Below are positions 45,042 through 54,496 of a stretch of 64,000 nt of DNA, one piece after another. The position numbers were made by a program, and so were the translations under genes. Origin of the DNA: Blautia sp. XA-2221 (GTDB lineage Bacteria; Bacillota; Clostridia; Lachnospirales; Lachnospiraceae). Below the pieces are notes generated by a model. The model saw nothing but the letters and a program-made list of their open reading frames with translations, ran no database searches and was not told the origin of the DNA. Every line of letters begins with the position of its first letter. Positions within the stretch are counted from its first letter, which is position 1. The stretch covers positions 36,752 to 100,751 of the forward strand of contig NZ_JAJQXX010000011.1 of NCBI RefSeq assembly GCF_028767025.1. The letters are read 5' to 3'.

Positions 45042-45227
45042 TCAGCCTTTCGGAATAATGATCGCAGCTATGATATACGCCCATATGCCTGCGCCGCCAA
45101 AACAGGTGAGAATCACCCATGCCAGACGTACCAAGGTAGGATCAATATCAAAATATTCCGCAATGCCGCCGCAGACTCCGCAGAGCATACAGTTTACTGA
45201 AGATTTATAAAGACGTTTATTACTCAT
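45042..45227 (-). CDS. PspC-domain membrane protein
   Basis: A single PspC domain of 61 residues: KRLYKSSVNCMLCGVCGGIAEY then DPTLVRLAWVILTCFGG and a hydrophobic end. PspC proteins sense or answer membrane stress. It follows the PadR/DUF1700/DUF4097 operon by 82 bases, with which such genes are often grouped. Confidence 0.9.
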   Translation of the reverse strand: MSNKRLYKSSVNCMLCGVCGGIAEYFDIDPTLVRLAWVILTCFGGAGIWAYIIAAIIIPKG

Positions 45228-45309
45228 GTTTCTACTTCCTTTCTGTCAGGCTCCGATGTATCAGAGCCTCTGAAAATCAACTGTCACTTCATAGCATCTG
45301 TTCCGGGGA

Positions 45310-46188
45310 TCAGTCAGTAAAGCCTACTTCCATGGTTCCCATACCGCACTCTAACTGCATTTTACGGGCAGCTCCATCATTGTCTACTATTTTGCTTGCT
45401 CCCAGACCGCTAAATTCCTCGTCCTCAAGACTGAGTGTTCCTGCGCCACAGGAAAGACGGTAATTATAATCATCTTTTTTACCTGCTGCTTCAAGTTCCA
45501 TGGTTCCAATTCCACATTCTGCCTCAATATATTCCGCATCAAGATCTGTAAGAGACAGTGTTCCTACTCCAACCTCAATATCAGCCTCTCTGGCTGAAAC
45601 CGCACCATAGTTTTCCAGGGTTCCCGCTCCTACGGATGCGCTGAATTCTCCTGCGTTCAGATCACTGTCCAAAGTTGCTGTTCCTTCCCCCACATCAATA
45701 TTTACCTCTGTAAATTTCATTCCGACAGGATAACAAACCACTACCTGTCTTTCTTCAGGCTTTGTTTTTCCTTCACTTTCAATTTTAAGTTCCGTACCTT
45801 CTGTGCTGACTGTTACTTCCTCTGTACAGTCTCCTGAAATACGGACTTTTACATTTTTACCGTCATATTCCTCCAGGATCAGCTCATCATAATCAAGCTC
45901 GATATCCATAGAAGAAATATTTTCCAGCTCATATATTCCTTCTTTTGCTGACGGATCTATATCTTCACTTTCCCAATCGTCATCATCCCATATATCGTCG
46001 TCCCAGTCGTCATCATTCAGGTTTTCTGCCACTCTTACCATGCGGTTCACAACCTTCTGAACAGAACTTCCCTCATATCTCATATCGTCCATGGTTGCTC
46101 CCATGGCAACTCCGCCTACCGTAAGCCCTAATCCTACAACTCCAATAACTGCTGCCATGCCTAAAACAATTTTTGAAAATTTTCTCAT
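45310..46188 (-). CDS. DUF4097-type repeat protein, membrane anchored
   Basis: The 292-residue product has an N-terminal helix (residues 5-30) and a very acidic linker (DDDWDDDIWDDDDW, about 56-70). A beta-helix-like domain of repeated short strands follows, where GTL/GTM motifs recur (SVGAGTLENYGAV, EVGVGTLSL, ECGIGTMELE, SCGAGTLSLED). Its start overlaps the DUF1700 stop (ATGA). The family is linked to envelope stress operons; molecular role unknown. Confidence 0.88.
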   Translation of the reverse strand: MRKFSKIVLGMAAVIGVVGLGLTVGGVAMGATMDDMRYEGSSVQKVVNRMVRVAENLNDDDWDDDIWDDDDWESEDIDPSAKEGIYELENISSMDIELDYDELILEEYDGKNVKVRISGDCTEEVTVSTEGTELKIESEGKTKPEERQVVVCYPVGMKFTEVNIDVGEGTATLDSDLNAGEFSASVGAGTLENYGAVSAREADIEVGVGTLSLTDLDAEYIEAECGIGTMELEAAGKKDDYNYRLSCGAGTLSLEDEEFSGLGASKIVDNDGAARKMQLECGMGTMEVGFTD

Positions 46189-46886
46189 GCCTGATTACCT
46201 CCTTTTTCTCTGTGGATCAATCTGCTGCAAAAGTCTGTGAATTTGTTCAACAGTCTAGGTAAAAGTTTACTGATCACCCAGATAATAAATACCAGTCCCA
46301 CAAGACCTATGGCTGTAGCAATGCTTCCCAGTCCGACCGTAAAAAGTCCAACCGGTGTTGCAGTGAAACAAAGTCCGATTCCGGCAATCACTGTAACAAT
46401 TCCACCGATCAGCAGTCCAATTACTCCGGCGCCGATTCCAAATGCCAGGATAAACGGAAGCAGGATGATTGTTACAACAAATCCAACCACACCACCTATA
46501 GCACCTGACAAAAACGGTGAAAGGAACACCAGAAGGATCAGTACCAGAATCATCATTCCACTGCCCCGCTTCTCCTTTGGCTGATATCCTCTGTCTTTTC
46601 TGTTGGAAGTTCTTTCTTCCGGAACCTGTCCCGGCTCCTCTGTTCTTTCATCATAATAGCCTTTTTCCGTGTAAGTTCCGGCTGTATCACTGTTTTCTCT
46701 CAAATCAGCCTTAATGATAGCCGCTACTTTCCCAGGGCTTCCAAGCTTCTGGATTACAGAAGCCTCTTCTGCTTCTCCTGCTTCATCAAAATAACTTTCG
46801 TAATAATCAAGAGCCTCTTTTCTCTCATCCTCTGAAATATCAGAGAGGAGCTTTTCCAGCTGGTCCATAAATTCTTTTCTGTTCAT
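46185..46886 (-). CDS. DUF1700-family membrane protein
   Basis: 233 residues. The N-terminal soluble part MNRKEFMDQLEKLLSDISEDER..DYYESYFDEAGE is the DUF1700 signature. A linker and about four glycine-rich helices follow. It sits between padR and the DUF4097 gene with four-base overlaps at both ends, a tightly coupled operon. Likely a membrane partner of the PadR-controlled response. Confidence 0.92.
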   Translation of the reverse strand: MNRKEFMDQLEKLLSDISEDERKEALDYYESYFDEAGEAEEASVIQKLGSPGKVAAIIKADLRENSDTAGTYTEKGYYDERTEEPGQVPEERTSNRKDRGYQPKEKRGSGMMILVLILLVFLSPFLSGAIGGVVGFVVTIILLPFILAFGIGAGVIGLLIGGIVTVIAGIGLCFTATPVGLFTVGLGSIATAIGLVGLVFIIWVISKLLPRLLNKFTDFCSRLIHREKGGNQA

Positions 46887-47206
46887 AATTCAATTCCCCC
46901 CTCAAACAGCCTGGAAATTTTTGAAGAATAGTTTTTCCATTCCACCTTATATAAATTCAACTGCGCAGATCCTTTTTCTGTCAATTTATAGTATCTGCGG
47001 TTACGACCTTCATATGCCATATCGTAGGTCTCCAGACATTCATCCTTCTGCAGCCTTCTCAGCACCGGATAAAGTGTGGATTCCGAAACATCCAGAACAC
47101 TGCGCACATCCTGGGTGATCTTATACCCATAAGTTCCGTCCTTTTCTTGCGATACGATTGCCAGAACAATGGCATCCAGAAGGGCTGCACCTGTATTAAA
47201 TACCAT
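46883..47206 (-). CDS. PadR-family transcriptional regulator
   Basis: A 107-residue winged helix: LLDAIVLAIVSQEKDGTYGYKI, then LYPVLRRLQKDECLETYD and RRYYKLTEKGSAQLN. PadR repressors release DNA on ligand or stress. It is first in the operon and a candidate operator lies next to its promoter, so autorepression is likely. Confidence 0.95.
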   Translation of the reverse strand: MVFNTGAALLDAIVLAIVSQEKDGTYGYKITQDVRSVLDVSESTLYPVLRRLQKDECLETYDMAYEGRNRRYYKLTEKGSAQLNLYKVEWKNYSSKISRLFEGGIEL

Positions 47207-47252
47207 GGGCTCACTCCTTTTTGTTTCTGTATAATATTATACTAAACATTAA

Positions 47253-47300
47253 TATTGTTTTGTTAACAATACTATATATCATATAATATAGTTTTGTCAA
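47253..47300 (-). promoter_or_regulatory. padR promoter and adjoining inverted-repeat operator
   Basis: TTGACA (47295-47300), 18-base spacer and TATAGT (47271-47276) form the promoter. Directly downstream TATTGTT-N5-AACAATA (47253-47271) is a 7-bp inverted repeat overlapping the -10, a fitting PadR site. Confidence 0.65.
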
Positions 47301-47343
47301 TAGTATATTAAAAAATTAACAGACTTTCAATATTCCGGCACAC

Positions 47344-47378
47344 AAAAAGCTCCCTGTGCAGTCGCACCAGGAGCTTTT
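47344..47378 (-). terminator. Terminator after araA
   Basis: AAAAGCTCC and GGGAGCTTTTT pair on the minus strand with an inner GTGC/GCAC stem; about 20 bases after the stop. Confidence 0.9.
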
Positions 47379-47397
47379 GTCTAATCTTTAATTAATT

Positions 47398-48894
47398 TTA
47401 TCTATAGTAAACAGAATTCCATTTCAATTCATTTTTGAAGTTGCGAATGGTTGTATCGTTATCAATATACACTGCCTCAATACCCATTGCGCTGGCCCAG
47501 TCTCCCATCTGTTCTGCAGTAAGATCATAGGAAAATGCAGTATGATGAGCTCCACCTGCCAGGATCCATGCTTCAGCACCTGTAGTAAGATTCGGTCTCG
47601 GCGTCCAGAATGCAGATGCTACCGGAAGTTCAGGCATAGATTTTTCTGTATGTTTACAATCCACTTCATTAATAATAAGACGGAATCGATTTCCAAGATC
47701 CACAAGAGAAGTGGCAATGGCAGGACCTTCTTTTGCCTCAAATACCAGACGTGCAGGATCTTCACGATTTCCCATGGAAAGAGGTTTCACACGGATGCTG
47801 ACAGGTCCCTCTGCAATGGTGGGGCAGACCTCAAGCATATGTGACTGTAAAATTCCCTCTTTTCCGGGAACAAGGTTATATGTATAATCTTCCATAAAGG
47901 AAGTTCCTTTGGCATCAGGAACATTTTGAGTCATAATCTTCATAAGACGAACCATAGCAGCGGTTTTCCAATCTCCTTCTGCGCCAAATCCATAGCCTTT
48001 TTCCATCAATCGCTGAATTGCAAGTCCGGGAAGTTGCTGCAGACATCCCAGATCTCCAAAATGCGTGACGATAGCCTGATAATTTTTTTCTTCCAGAAAT
48101 CGTTCAAATCCAAGCTCGATCTGAGCCTGTACCGCAACATGTTTCCTGAATTCTTTTTCGTCTCTTCCCTCTGTGACTACCCGGTATTTATCATAATATT
48201 CTTCTACCAGAACATCTGTATCCGATTTTGAAACAGCCTGTACCGCTTCTGCAATTTCATTTACAGGATAAGCGTCAATCTCCCATCCAAATTTAATCTG
48301 GGCTTCAACCTTATCGCCTTCTGTTACCGCAACATTTCTCATATTATCTGCAATTCTCATAACTCGGATATGGCTGCTTTCCATGATTCCCACAGCAGTC
48401 CGCATCCATGATGCAATACGTTCCTGTACCCTAATGTTGCTCCAGTGTCCAACTATAATCTTCCGTTCAATTCCCATTCTGGTAACAATATGACCGTATT
48501 CACGATCACCGTGAGCCGACTGATTTTCATTCATAAAATCCATATCAATGGTTTCATACGGAATTTCTTCGTTGAACTGTGTGTGCAGATGAAGCAACGG
48601 CTTTCTGTATTCCTGAAGTCCCAGAATCCAGGATTTTGCCGGAGAAAAAGTATGCATCCAGGTAATTACACCTGCACATTCCTCGTCTGCATTCGCTTCA
48701 TTAAAAGTCCTGCGAATCACTTCGTTTGTAATCATGGTAGGTTTCCACACCACTTCATAAGGAAGAATACCAGAGTCATTTAATTTTGCTACAATAACTT
48801 TGGAATGTTCTGCCACCTTTTTCAGACATTCATCTCCGTAAAGGTCCTGTGAGCCTGTGGCAAACCAAAATTTATATTTTTTCTGTGCTTTCAT
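47398..48894 (-). CDS. araA: L-arabinose isomerase
   Basis: It converts L-arabinose to L-ribulose. ATG 48894 lies eight bases after AGGAGG; ATG 48900 is only two from it. The 498-residue product has KFWFATGSQDLYG, CAGVITWMHTFSPAK, LLHLHTQFNEEIPY, GDLGCLQQLPGLA and FGAEGDWKTAAMVRLM, all AraA-typical with metal-binding Glu/His. It starts 23 bases inside the araR end. The next enzymes (araB, araD) are not in the window. Confidence 0.97.
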   Translation of the reverse strand: MKAQKKYKFWFATGSQDLYGDECLKKVAEHSKVIVAKLNDSGILPYEVVWKPTMITNEVIRRTFNEANADEECAGVITWMHTFSPAKSWILGLQEYRKPLLHLHTQFNEEIPYETIDMDFMNENQSAHGDREYGHIVTRMGIERKIIVGHWSNIRVQERIASWMRTAVGIMESSHIRVMRIADNMRNVAVTEGDKVEAQIKFGWEIDAYPVNEIAEAVQAVSKSDTDVLVEEYYDKYRVVTEGRDEKEFRKHVAVQAQIELGFERFLEEKNYQAIVTHFGDLGCLQQLPGLAIQRLMEKGYGFGAEGDWKTAAMVRLMKIMTQNVPDAKGTSFMEDYTYNLVPGKEGILQSHMLEVCPTIAEGPVSIRVKPLSMGNREDPARLVFEAKEGPAIATSLVDLGNRFRLIINEVDCKHTEKSMPELPVASAFWTPRPNLTTGAEAWILAGGAHHTAFSYDLTAEQMGDWASAMGIEAVYIDNDTTIRNFKNELKWNSVYYR

Positions 48895-50011
48895 TTTCAT
48901 ATCCTCCTGTATTATTTTTCTTCTGTTCCGTATATTGACATACGGACATGCGATCTTTCAGAAAAACGGGAAACTCATATGTCACATCGCAACCCGGTTC
49001 TCGGATCATCCGAAGGATTGCTTCCGCAGCATAATTTCCCAAATCTTCAATGTGATGTCCTACACTTGTCAGGGGAACCGGATTCAATTTCGCCAGTTCG
49101 GAATTATCAATACCTATTATGGATATATCTTCCGGAATTCTTTTTCCTGTTTTTAAGAAACGTCTGGTTAATTCATAAGCCACTTCATCATTATAGCAGA
49201 CGCACGCAGTACATCCTGAAAGACGATATTGAATTTTTTCCATAATCCGGGAAAAATCTTTCATTTCCAGTGTATCAACCCACGTCACTCTGCTTTCGTT
49301 CACTTCAATACCCGCATGTCCCAAAGCTTTAAGATAGCCAAGATAACGCCTTCGACCCTGACCGTCATCGGCTTTAAAAATACCTCCGATTCTGGTATGT
49401 CCCTTTTCAATCAGATATTCCGTGGCTGTTCTGCCTGCCTGTACATCATTCATACTGATATGCGGAATATCTAAATTTTCATAAAAGCTATTAAAAAACA
49501 GAATTGGAATTCCCCGTGATAAAAGTCTGCGATAAAATTTCAGATTTGGATTCGGAAGGCCACTCATAACCGGTTCTGCAATCAGAGGATCCCGACTGCC
49601 TTCATCCAACATACGTTCCAAAAGTCTCCTCTCTGTTTCAATACGGTTACCCGTAAACATGATACGTGCACTGTAACCTTCCTTTTCCAGTCGTTCTACC
49701 ATCGACTGCAAGATTCTTGGAAAAATATATCCATCCACATAAGTAGTAAGAATATCCACTGTATGGGACAGCATCTTCTTTTCTTCCTGCTCTGCCTGCT
49801 CATCCCGCACAAAGGTTCCGCTTCCCTGAATACGAGTCAGTATCCCCTGCTGTTCCAGAAGTCCAAGTGCATGGCGCACCGTCTGACGACTAATGCCAAA
49901 AACACGGCTGATATCATTTTCTGACTCAATCTGATCTCCTCGGTTCAACTCTCCGGACGCTATTCTGTTTTGAATCCATTCCGTCACCTGACGGTACTTA
50001 GCAATACCCAT
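48872..50011 (-). CDS. araR: AraR-type GntR/LacI hybrid repressor
   Basis: The 379-residue protein joins a GntR winged helix (residues 1-70; DISRVFGISRQTVRHALGLL, GSGTFVRD) to a LacI-type periplasmic-binding-like domain (about 80-365; VDILTTYVDGYIFP, ISIIGIDNSELAKL). This is the AraR architecture, released by L-arabinose. It is third from the end of the operon it likely controls, 14 bases after the permease gene, and overlaps araA. Confidence 0.9.
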   Translation of the reverse strand: MGIAKYRQVTEWIQNRIASGELNRGDQIESENDISRVFGISRQTVRHALGLLEQQGILTRIQGSGTFVRDEQAEQEEKKMLSHTVDILTTYVDGYIFPRILQSMVERLEKEGYSARIMFTGNRIETERRLLERMLDEGSRDPLIAEPVMSGLPNPNLKFYRRLLSRGIPILFFNSFYENLDIPHISMNDVQAGRTATEYLIEKGHTRIGGIFKADDGQGRRRYLGYLKALGHAGIEVNESRVTWVDTLEMKDFSRIMEKIQYRLSGCTACVCYNDEVAYELTRRFLKTGKRIPEDISIIGIDNSELAKLNPVPLTSVGHHIEDLGNYAAEAILRMIREPGCDVTYEFPVFLKDRMSVCQYTEQKKNNTGGYENESTEKI

Positions 50012-50024
50012 ATCTTATACCAGA

Positions 50025-51203
50025 TTAACTCTTTTTCTTTTTTGTTGTTACATCAAGTACAACTGCTCCCAGAAGCACTGCGCCTTTCACAACCTTCTGA
50101 AGATCTGTTGACATACCACACATAGACATACCATTATTCAAAACACCCATTACCAGAGCGCCAACAACAGCACCAATAATTGTACCAACTCCACCAGATG
50201 CAGCGGCACCTCCGATATAGCAGGAAGCAATGGCGTCCATTTCAATGCCATCTCCCATCTTAGGATTTGCACCGCCCTGACGTGCAGACAATACGATTCC
50301 TGCAAGGGCTGCAAGAACACCCATATTTACATATACCCAGAAAAATACATGTCTTGTATTAATACCTGAAAGTCTTGCCGCCTTAGCATTTCCTCCCATT
50401 GCATAAATCTGACGACCTGCTACAGTTCTACTGGTAATAAAATGATAAACAGCAACTACAATACCAAGAACAATCAGCTGAATCGGAATACCGTTATACT
50501 GTCCCAGTTTTATAAAGAAAAACCACACAATCAGAAGAATCACAGCATCTTTTAATGCCATCTGCCACGGAATAATATTAGCAAATCCATATTTGTTATT
50601 TGTTTTAATTGTTTTCAGTTCTGCCAAGATTAGACATACCGTGACAACAGCAGCAACGCCTACACATACCAAATCCAGTGTTCCTCCTGCAAATTCAACC
50701 TTAACTGTAGGAAGAAATCCTGTTCCGATGAATGCATAATCCTGAGGCAGAGGACCTACTGTAAGAGATTTTAAAAGCGTATATGTAAGTCCGCGTCCCA
50801 TAAGCATGGTAGCCAGTGTTACTACAAATGGTGGGATGTCCAAATATGCAATAAAAAATCCTGAAAAGACACCAACTCCAAGTCCAATGGCAATAGCTAC
50901 AAGCCATGCAAGGGCTACCGGCCACTGCTGCTCTACAACAAGCTTTGCCGCACATGCAGCACCAAGAGCTACTACAGAACCGACTCCCAGGTCAATATAT
51001 CCAGTCAGTACGCACAGCAGCATACCGGTTGCAAGGATAATAATGTAACCATTCTGCATAATCAGGTTGTTAATATTGGTTGGTGTCGCATTTGCTCCGC
51101 CTGTAAGTACATAAAAAATAGCAAAAATTACAACAAGTGCTACAACCATTCCAAGGGATTTCAAATCCAGATTCACATATTTTTTCTTAGTATCTGTTCC
51201 CAT
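50025..51203 (-). CDS. mmsB: Sugar ABC transporter permease (MmsB/GguB/XylH type)
   Basis: A 392-residue protein with about ten to eleven helices. GYIDLGVGSVVALGA, DIPPFVVTLATMLMGRGL, IYAMGGNAKAARLSGIN and IASCYIGGAAASGGVGTIIG are signatures of the ribose/xylose/multiple-monosaccharide branch. It forms the membrane channel with MmsA, whose stop overlaps its start by one base. Confidence 0.94.
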   Translation of the reverse strand: MGTDTKKKYVNLDLKSLGMVVALVVIFAIFYVLTGGANATPTNINNLIMQNGYIIILATGMLLCVLTGYIDLGVGSVVALGAACAAKLVVEQQWPVALAWLVAIAIGLGVGVFSGFFIAYLDIPPFVVTLATMLMGRGLTYTLLKSLTVGPLPQDYAFIGTGFLPTVKVEFAGGTLDLVCVGVAAVVTVCLILAELKTIKTNNKYGFANIIPWQMALKDAVILLIVWFFFIKLGQYNGIPIQLIVLGIVVAVYHFITSRTVAGRQIYAMGGNAKAARLSGINTRHVFFWVYVNMGVLAALAGIVLSARQGGANPKMGDGIEMDAIASCYIGGAAASGGVGTIIGAVVGALVMGVLNNGMSMCGMSTDLQKVVKGAVLLGAVVLDVTTKKKKS

Positions 51204-52756
51204 TATTCTTCTCCTTTCGCATTACCGTCCATAATGCACTTCATAATACTTTCCTGGCTAAGTTCAGCATGACTGAGTTCTCCCGCTATACGACCTTCAT
51301 TAATAATGTACGCACGGTCACAGGTTCCTATTATTTCCTGCATTTCAGATGAAATTACAATCACCGCCTTACCGGCGCGGGCCATATCATTAATAGCGCA
51401 GTAAATTTCATATTTTGCACCAACATCAATACCTCGGGTCGGCTCATCCAATATCAGAACATCTGGCTGCGTCATCATCCATTTTGCCAAAACAACTTTC
51501 TGCTGATTTCCTCCTGACAAAGATCCAACCGTCTGATGAATAGATGTTGCTTTGACGTTGATTTTTTTCTTATATTCCTCTGCTTCCAGATTTTCCTTCT
51601 GTTCATTGACAATGGCTCCATTAGAATAGTAATTGCGTAATGCAGCCATTGTCATGTTTGTTTTGATATCATCAATCAATACCAACCCGTAAGTTTTTCT
51701 ATCCTCCGAAGTATAGGCAATCTTATTATTAATCGCATCTTTCACTGTTCTTGTGCTGACCTTTTTTCCGTGCATATAAACTTCTCCGGAAATTTTCTGA
51801 CCATAGGAATGGCCGAATAAGCTCATAGCAAATTCTGTACGCCCTGCTCCCATCAGTCCTGCAAGTCCCACTACCTCACCTGCCCGTACTTTAATATTGA
51901 TATTTTTAAGAATCTGCATCTCCGGAATCTCTGGATGATATGCATTCCAGTTTTTCACCTCCAGAACCACGTCACCAATAGAGCAATTATCACGAACCGG
52001 ATAACGGTTATTCATCTCACGTCCTACCATTCCTTTAATGATTCTGTCCTCTGTCCACTCATCCACTCCTTTTTTCAGAGTTTCAATCGTTTTTCCATCT
52101 CGAATGATCGTAATAGAATCTGCAACATAACTGATTTCATTCAGCTTATGAGAAATAATAATGCAGGTAACACCTTTTTTCTTCAACTCCAGCATAATTT
52201 CCAGAAGCTGTGCAGATTCCTCATCATTAAGGGCCGCTGTAGGCTCGTCCAGTATCAAAAGATCGACATTTTTTGCCATTGCCTTGGCAATCTCAATTAG
52301 CTGCTGTTTTCCTACTCCCAGTGTATTTACAGGGGCATTCAGGTTTTCATTTTCAAGACCAACATGAGCCAGTGCCTCCTTTGCTTCTCCTCTGGTCTTT
52401 GTCCAATCAATAACCCCTTTCATAGAAACACGTTCATTTCCCATAAAAACATTTTCCGCTATAGATAAATATGGGCTTAGTGCAAGCTCTTGATGAATAA
52501 TAACAATTCCCTTGTTCTCACTGTCCTTAATCTTGTGGAACTTACAGGTCTCTCCTTTATAAATAATGTCTCCCTCGTATGAACCATAAGGATATACGCC
52601 GGAAAGAACATTCATCAGGGTTGATTTGCCGGCTCCGTTTTCACCACATAACGCATGAATTTCTCCCTTCTTGACTTGAAGGTTTACATCGTCCAGCGCT
52701 TTTACACCAGAAAATGCTTTTGTTATGTGCTTCATTTCCAAAATAACTTCTGACAT
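51203..52756 (-). CDS. mmsA: Sugar ABC transporter ATP-binding protein, two cassettes (MmsA/GguA type)
   Basis: 517 residues with two ATPase cassettes. The first has GENGAGKSTLMNVLSG, LGVGKQQLIEIAKAM and LLILDEPTAAL. The second has degenerate Walker A (GLMGAGRTEFAMSLFG), LSGGNQQKVVLAKWM and VLILDEPTRGIDVG. This is the CUT2 arrangement. It follows chvE through an attenuating hairpin. Confidence 0.96.
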   Translation of the reverse strand: MSEVILEMKHITKAFSGVKALDDVNLQVKKGEIHALCGENGAGKSTLMNVLSGVYPYGSYEGDIIYKGETCKFHKIKDSENKGIVIIHQELALSPYLSIAENVFMGNERVSMKGVIDWTKTRGEAKEALAHVGLENENLNAPVNTLGVGKQQLIEIAKAMAKNVDLLILDEPTAALNDEESAQLLEIMLELKKKGVTCIIISHKLNEISYVADSITIIRDGKTIETLKKGVDEWTEDRIIKGMVGREMNNRYPVRDNCSIGDVVLEVKNWNAYHPEIPEMQILKNINIKVRAGEVVGLAGLMGAGRTEFAMSLFGHSYGQKISGEVYMHGKKVSTRTVKDAINNKIAYTSEDRKTYGLVLIDDIKTNMTMAALRNYYSNGAIVNEQKENLEAEEYKKKINVKATSIHQTVGSLSGGNQQKVVLAKWMMTQPDVLILDEPTRGIDVGAKYEIYCAINDMARAGKAVIVISSEMQEIIGTCDRAYIINEGRIAGELSHAELSQESIMKCIMDGNAKGEE

Positions 52757-52788
52757 GTCTTTCCATCTCTCCTTTACTGCTTTTTATG

Positions 52789-52822
52789 AAAAGAGACGGC
52801 GGATTCTTCCGCCGCCTCTTTT
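52789..52822 (-). terminator. Attenuating hairpin between chvE and mmsA
   Basis: AAAAGAGGCGGCGGA-AGAA-TCCGCCGTCTCTTTT on the minus strand: a strong GC stem with a T-run, 24 bases after the chvE stop and before mmsA. It should let binding protein be made in excess over the membrane parts. Confidence 0.85.
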
Positions 52823-52845
52823 AGTTTCACATTCAGCTTAACTCA

Positions 52846-53925
52846 TTATTTTAACTGATCTTCTGTATAGTATCCGCCATCGATCAGAACTTCTTTATAG
52901 TTGGACTGATCTACTGCAACCGGTGTACACATATATGTCGGAACTACCATTTTTCCATTATCATACTGCTCAGTATCATTGATTTCCGGCTCTTCACCTT
53001 TCAGCACTGCATCTACCATGGTAACTGCTTTTTCAGCAAGGAGACGGGTATCTTTGTAAATAGACATGGTCTGTGTTCCGTCAATAATATTTTTGGTAGC
53101 CATAACTTCCGCATCCTGTCCTGTAATCAGAGGCCAGTTTTCTTCTGTATATCCGGCTCCAAGAAGAGCAGCTTTGATTCCATATGCAAATCCGTCAAAT
53201 GCAGAACATGCAATATCAAGGTCTTCATCTGCATAGTTTGCTGTTAAAATGTTCTCACAGTTTGCCTGTGCTGTTTCCTGAGACCATCTGAGGATACATG
53301 TATCTTCAAAAGATGTTCTTCCTGATTTACATACAAGCGTTCCATCATCCAAATACTCCTGAAGAACTTCCATAATACCGTTGTACAGGAAGAGTGCATT
53401 GTTGTCATCCGGTGATCCCATAAAAAATTCAATTGTGTAGGAATCTCCTGCTTCACGGGCTGCATCCAGCTTCTTAGTATCTTTAATATAATTACCAATA
53501 ACAGTACCAACGCCTTTATTGTCAAAGGTTGCATAATAAGACACCGCATCTGTATCCATAAGAAGACGGTCATAGGCAATAATAGGAATACCTGCTTCTT
53601 TTGCCTGTGCCTCAGCATTTACAAGCACTCCGGAGTCAATTGCTGCAATAACAAGACAGTCAACGCCCTTACCTACATAGTTCTCAAGCTGAGATACCTG
53701 CATTGCTGTATCATCTTCTGCATACTGAAGTTCTACCTTGTACCCTTTTTCTTCGAGCTGTTTTTTCATATTAGCGCCATCGTTGATCCATCTTTCAGAT
53801 GACTGAGTTGGCATTAAAATACCAACTGTTTTCTGCTCTTCTGCTGACACTGTGGTAGCGGAAGCCGCTCCCATGGAACATACCATTGCTGCTGCAAGTG
53901 CTGTACTGACTAACTTTCTGTTCAT
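52846..53925 (-). CDS. chvE: ChvE-type sugar-binding protein of ABC transporter
   Basis: ATG 53925 (MNRKLVSTALAAAMVC) follows GGGAGG; 359 residues. A signal peptide is seen, with a Cys near residue 16 (ALAAAMVCSMG) that could be a lipobox-like site. The mature part holds KTVGILMPTQSSERWINDG, DCLVIAAIDSGVLV and YDRLLMDTDAVSYYATFDN, typical of ChvE/multiple-sugar binding proteins. With araA and araR following, L-arabinose is the likely ligand. It is the first gene after the promoter. Confidence 0.94.
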   Translation of the reverse strand: MNRKLVSTALAAAMVCSMGAASATTVSAEEQKTVGILMPTQSSERWINDGANMKKQLEEKGYKVELQYAEDDTAMQVSQLENYVGKGVDCLVIAAIDSGVLVNAEAQAKEAGIPIIAYDRLLMDTDAVSYYATFDNKGVGTVIGNYIKDTKKLDAAREAGDSYTIEFFMGSPDDNNALFLYNGIMEVLQEYLDDGTLVCKSGRTSFEDTCILRWSQETAQANCENILTANYADEDLDIACSAFDGFAYGIKAALLGAGYTEENWPLITGQDAEVMATKNIIDGTQTMSIYKDTRLLAEKAVTMVDAVLKGEEPEINDTEQYDNGKMVVPTYMCTPVAVDQSNYKEVLIDGGYYTEDQLK

Positions 53926-53946
53926 TTCATTTCCTCCCTGTTCATT

Positions 53947-54030
53947 CTTGTACAAGTCATCCGTTACTTGTACAGTTTTTGTGTTACATTTCGTACAAAC
54001 GCATTGTTTTTTTGTGTGTTTTGTACGTTT
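53947..54030 (-). promoter_or_regulatory. Cluster of four GTAC-centred boxes, candidate AraR operators
   Basis: CTTGTACAAG (GTAC at 53950), ACTTGTACAG (53970), TTTCGTACAAAC (53993) and TTTTGTACGTTT (54023) lie between promoter and chvE. Known Bacillus AraR sites are built on TTGTAC/GTACAA halves, so these fit, by inference. Centre spacings are 20, 23 and 30 bases. Confidence 0.6.
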
Positions 54031-54064
54031 ATATGTTACTTATTACGTTTAACTGTGAGCACAT

Positions 54065-54092
54065 TGTATACCCCACCCGGTATATTTGTCAA
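54065..54092 (-). promoter_or_regulatory. Sigma-A promoter of the chvE-mmsAB-araRA operon
   Basis: TTGACA (54087-54092), 16-base spacer and TATACA (54065-54070) on the minus strand; shifting the -10 by two gives TACAAT with an 18-base spacer. About 140 nt of leader carry the GTAC boxes. Confidence 0.75.
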
Positions 54093-54116
54093 GTATTTTA
54101 TATATGCATCTGCATT

Positions 54117-54137
54117 TTATGTGCATTTTGCACATAA
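54117..54137. promoter_or_regulatory. Perfect palindrome upstream of the arabinose promoter
   Basis: TTATGTGCA-TTT-TGCACATAA, 9-bp arms, centred about 35 bases upstream of the -35 box. The place suits an activator site. The stretch from 54138 to 54496, before the methyltransferase gene, shows further isolated GTAC words but no gene or clear promoter. Confidence 0.55.
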
Positions 54138-54496
54138 ATCTGTATGTACATTTAGTGCTTTTGCCAGTCACTTATATGTACATATTCAAATCTATCCCAA
54201 AACTAAAAGCTATCATAAAGATGCCAAATACCGTCTCTAAAAATAATTTAGAATATATTGTAACCAGATTACAGGAAACAAAATGTACAATCATCAAAAA
54301 CTATATGACTGCGCTCTGATAGCTAAACTCTCGCTCATTACCATGATAACTGTAATCCTCACTTGATTTTTAAAATACTAAAATTATTATCAGGAATACA
54401 GGTGTCAAATTCCACCATGTATGATATGATTAAATAACTGTTCGCAATAACATGATTAAACTACAAAATGACAGGATCCACACCAGGAGGTTATCT

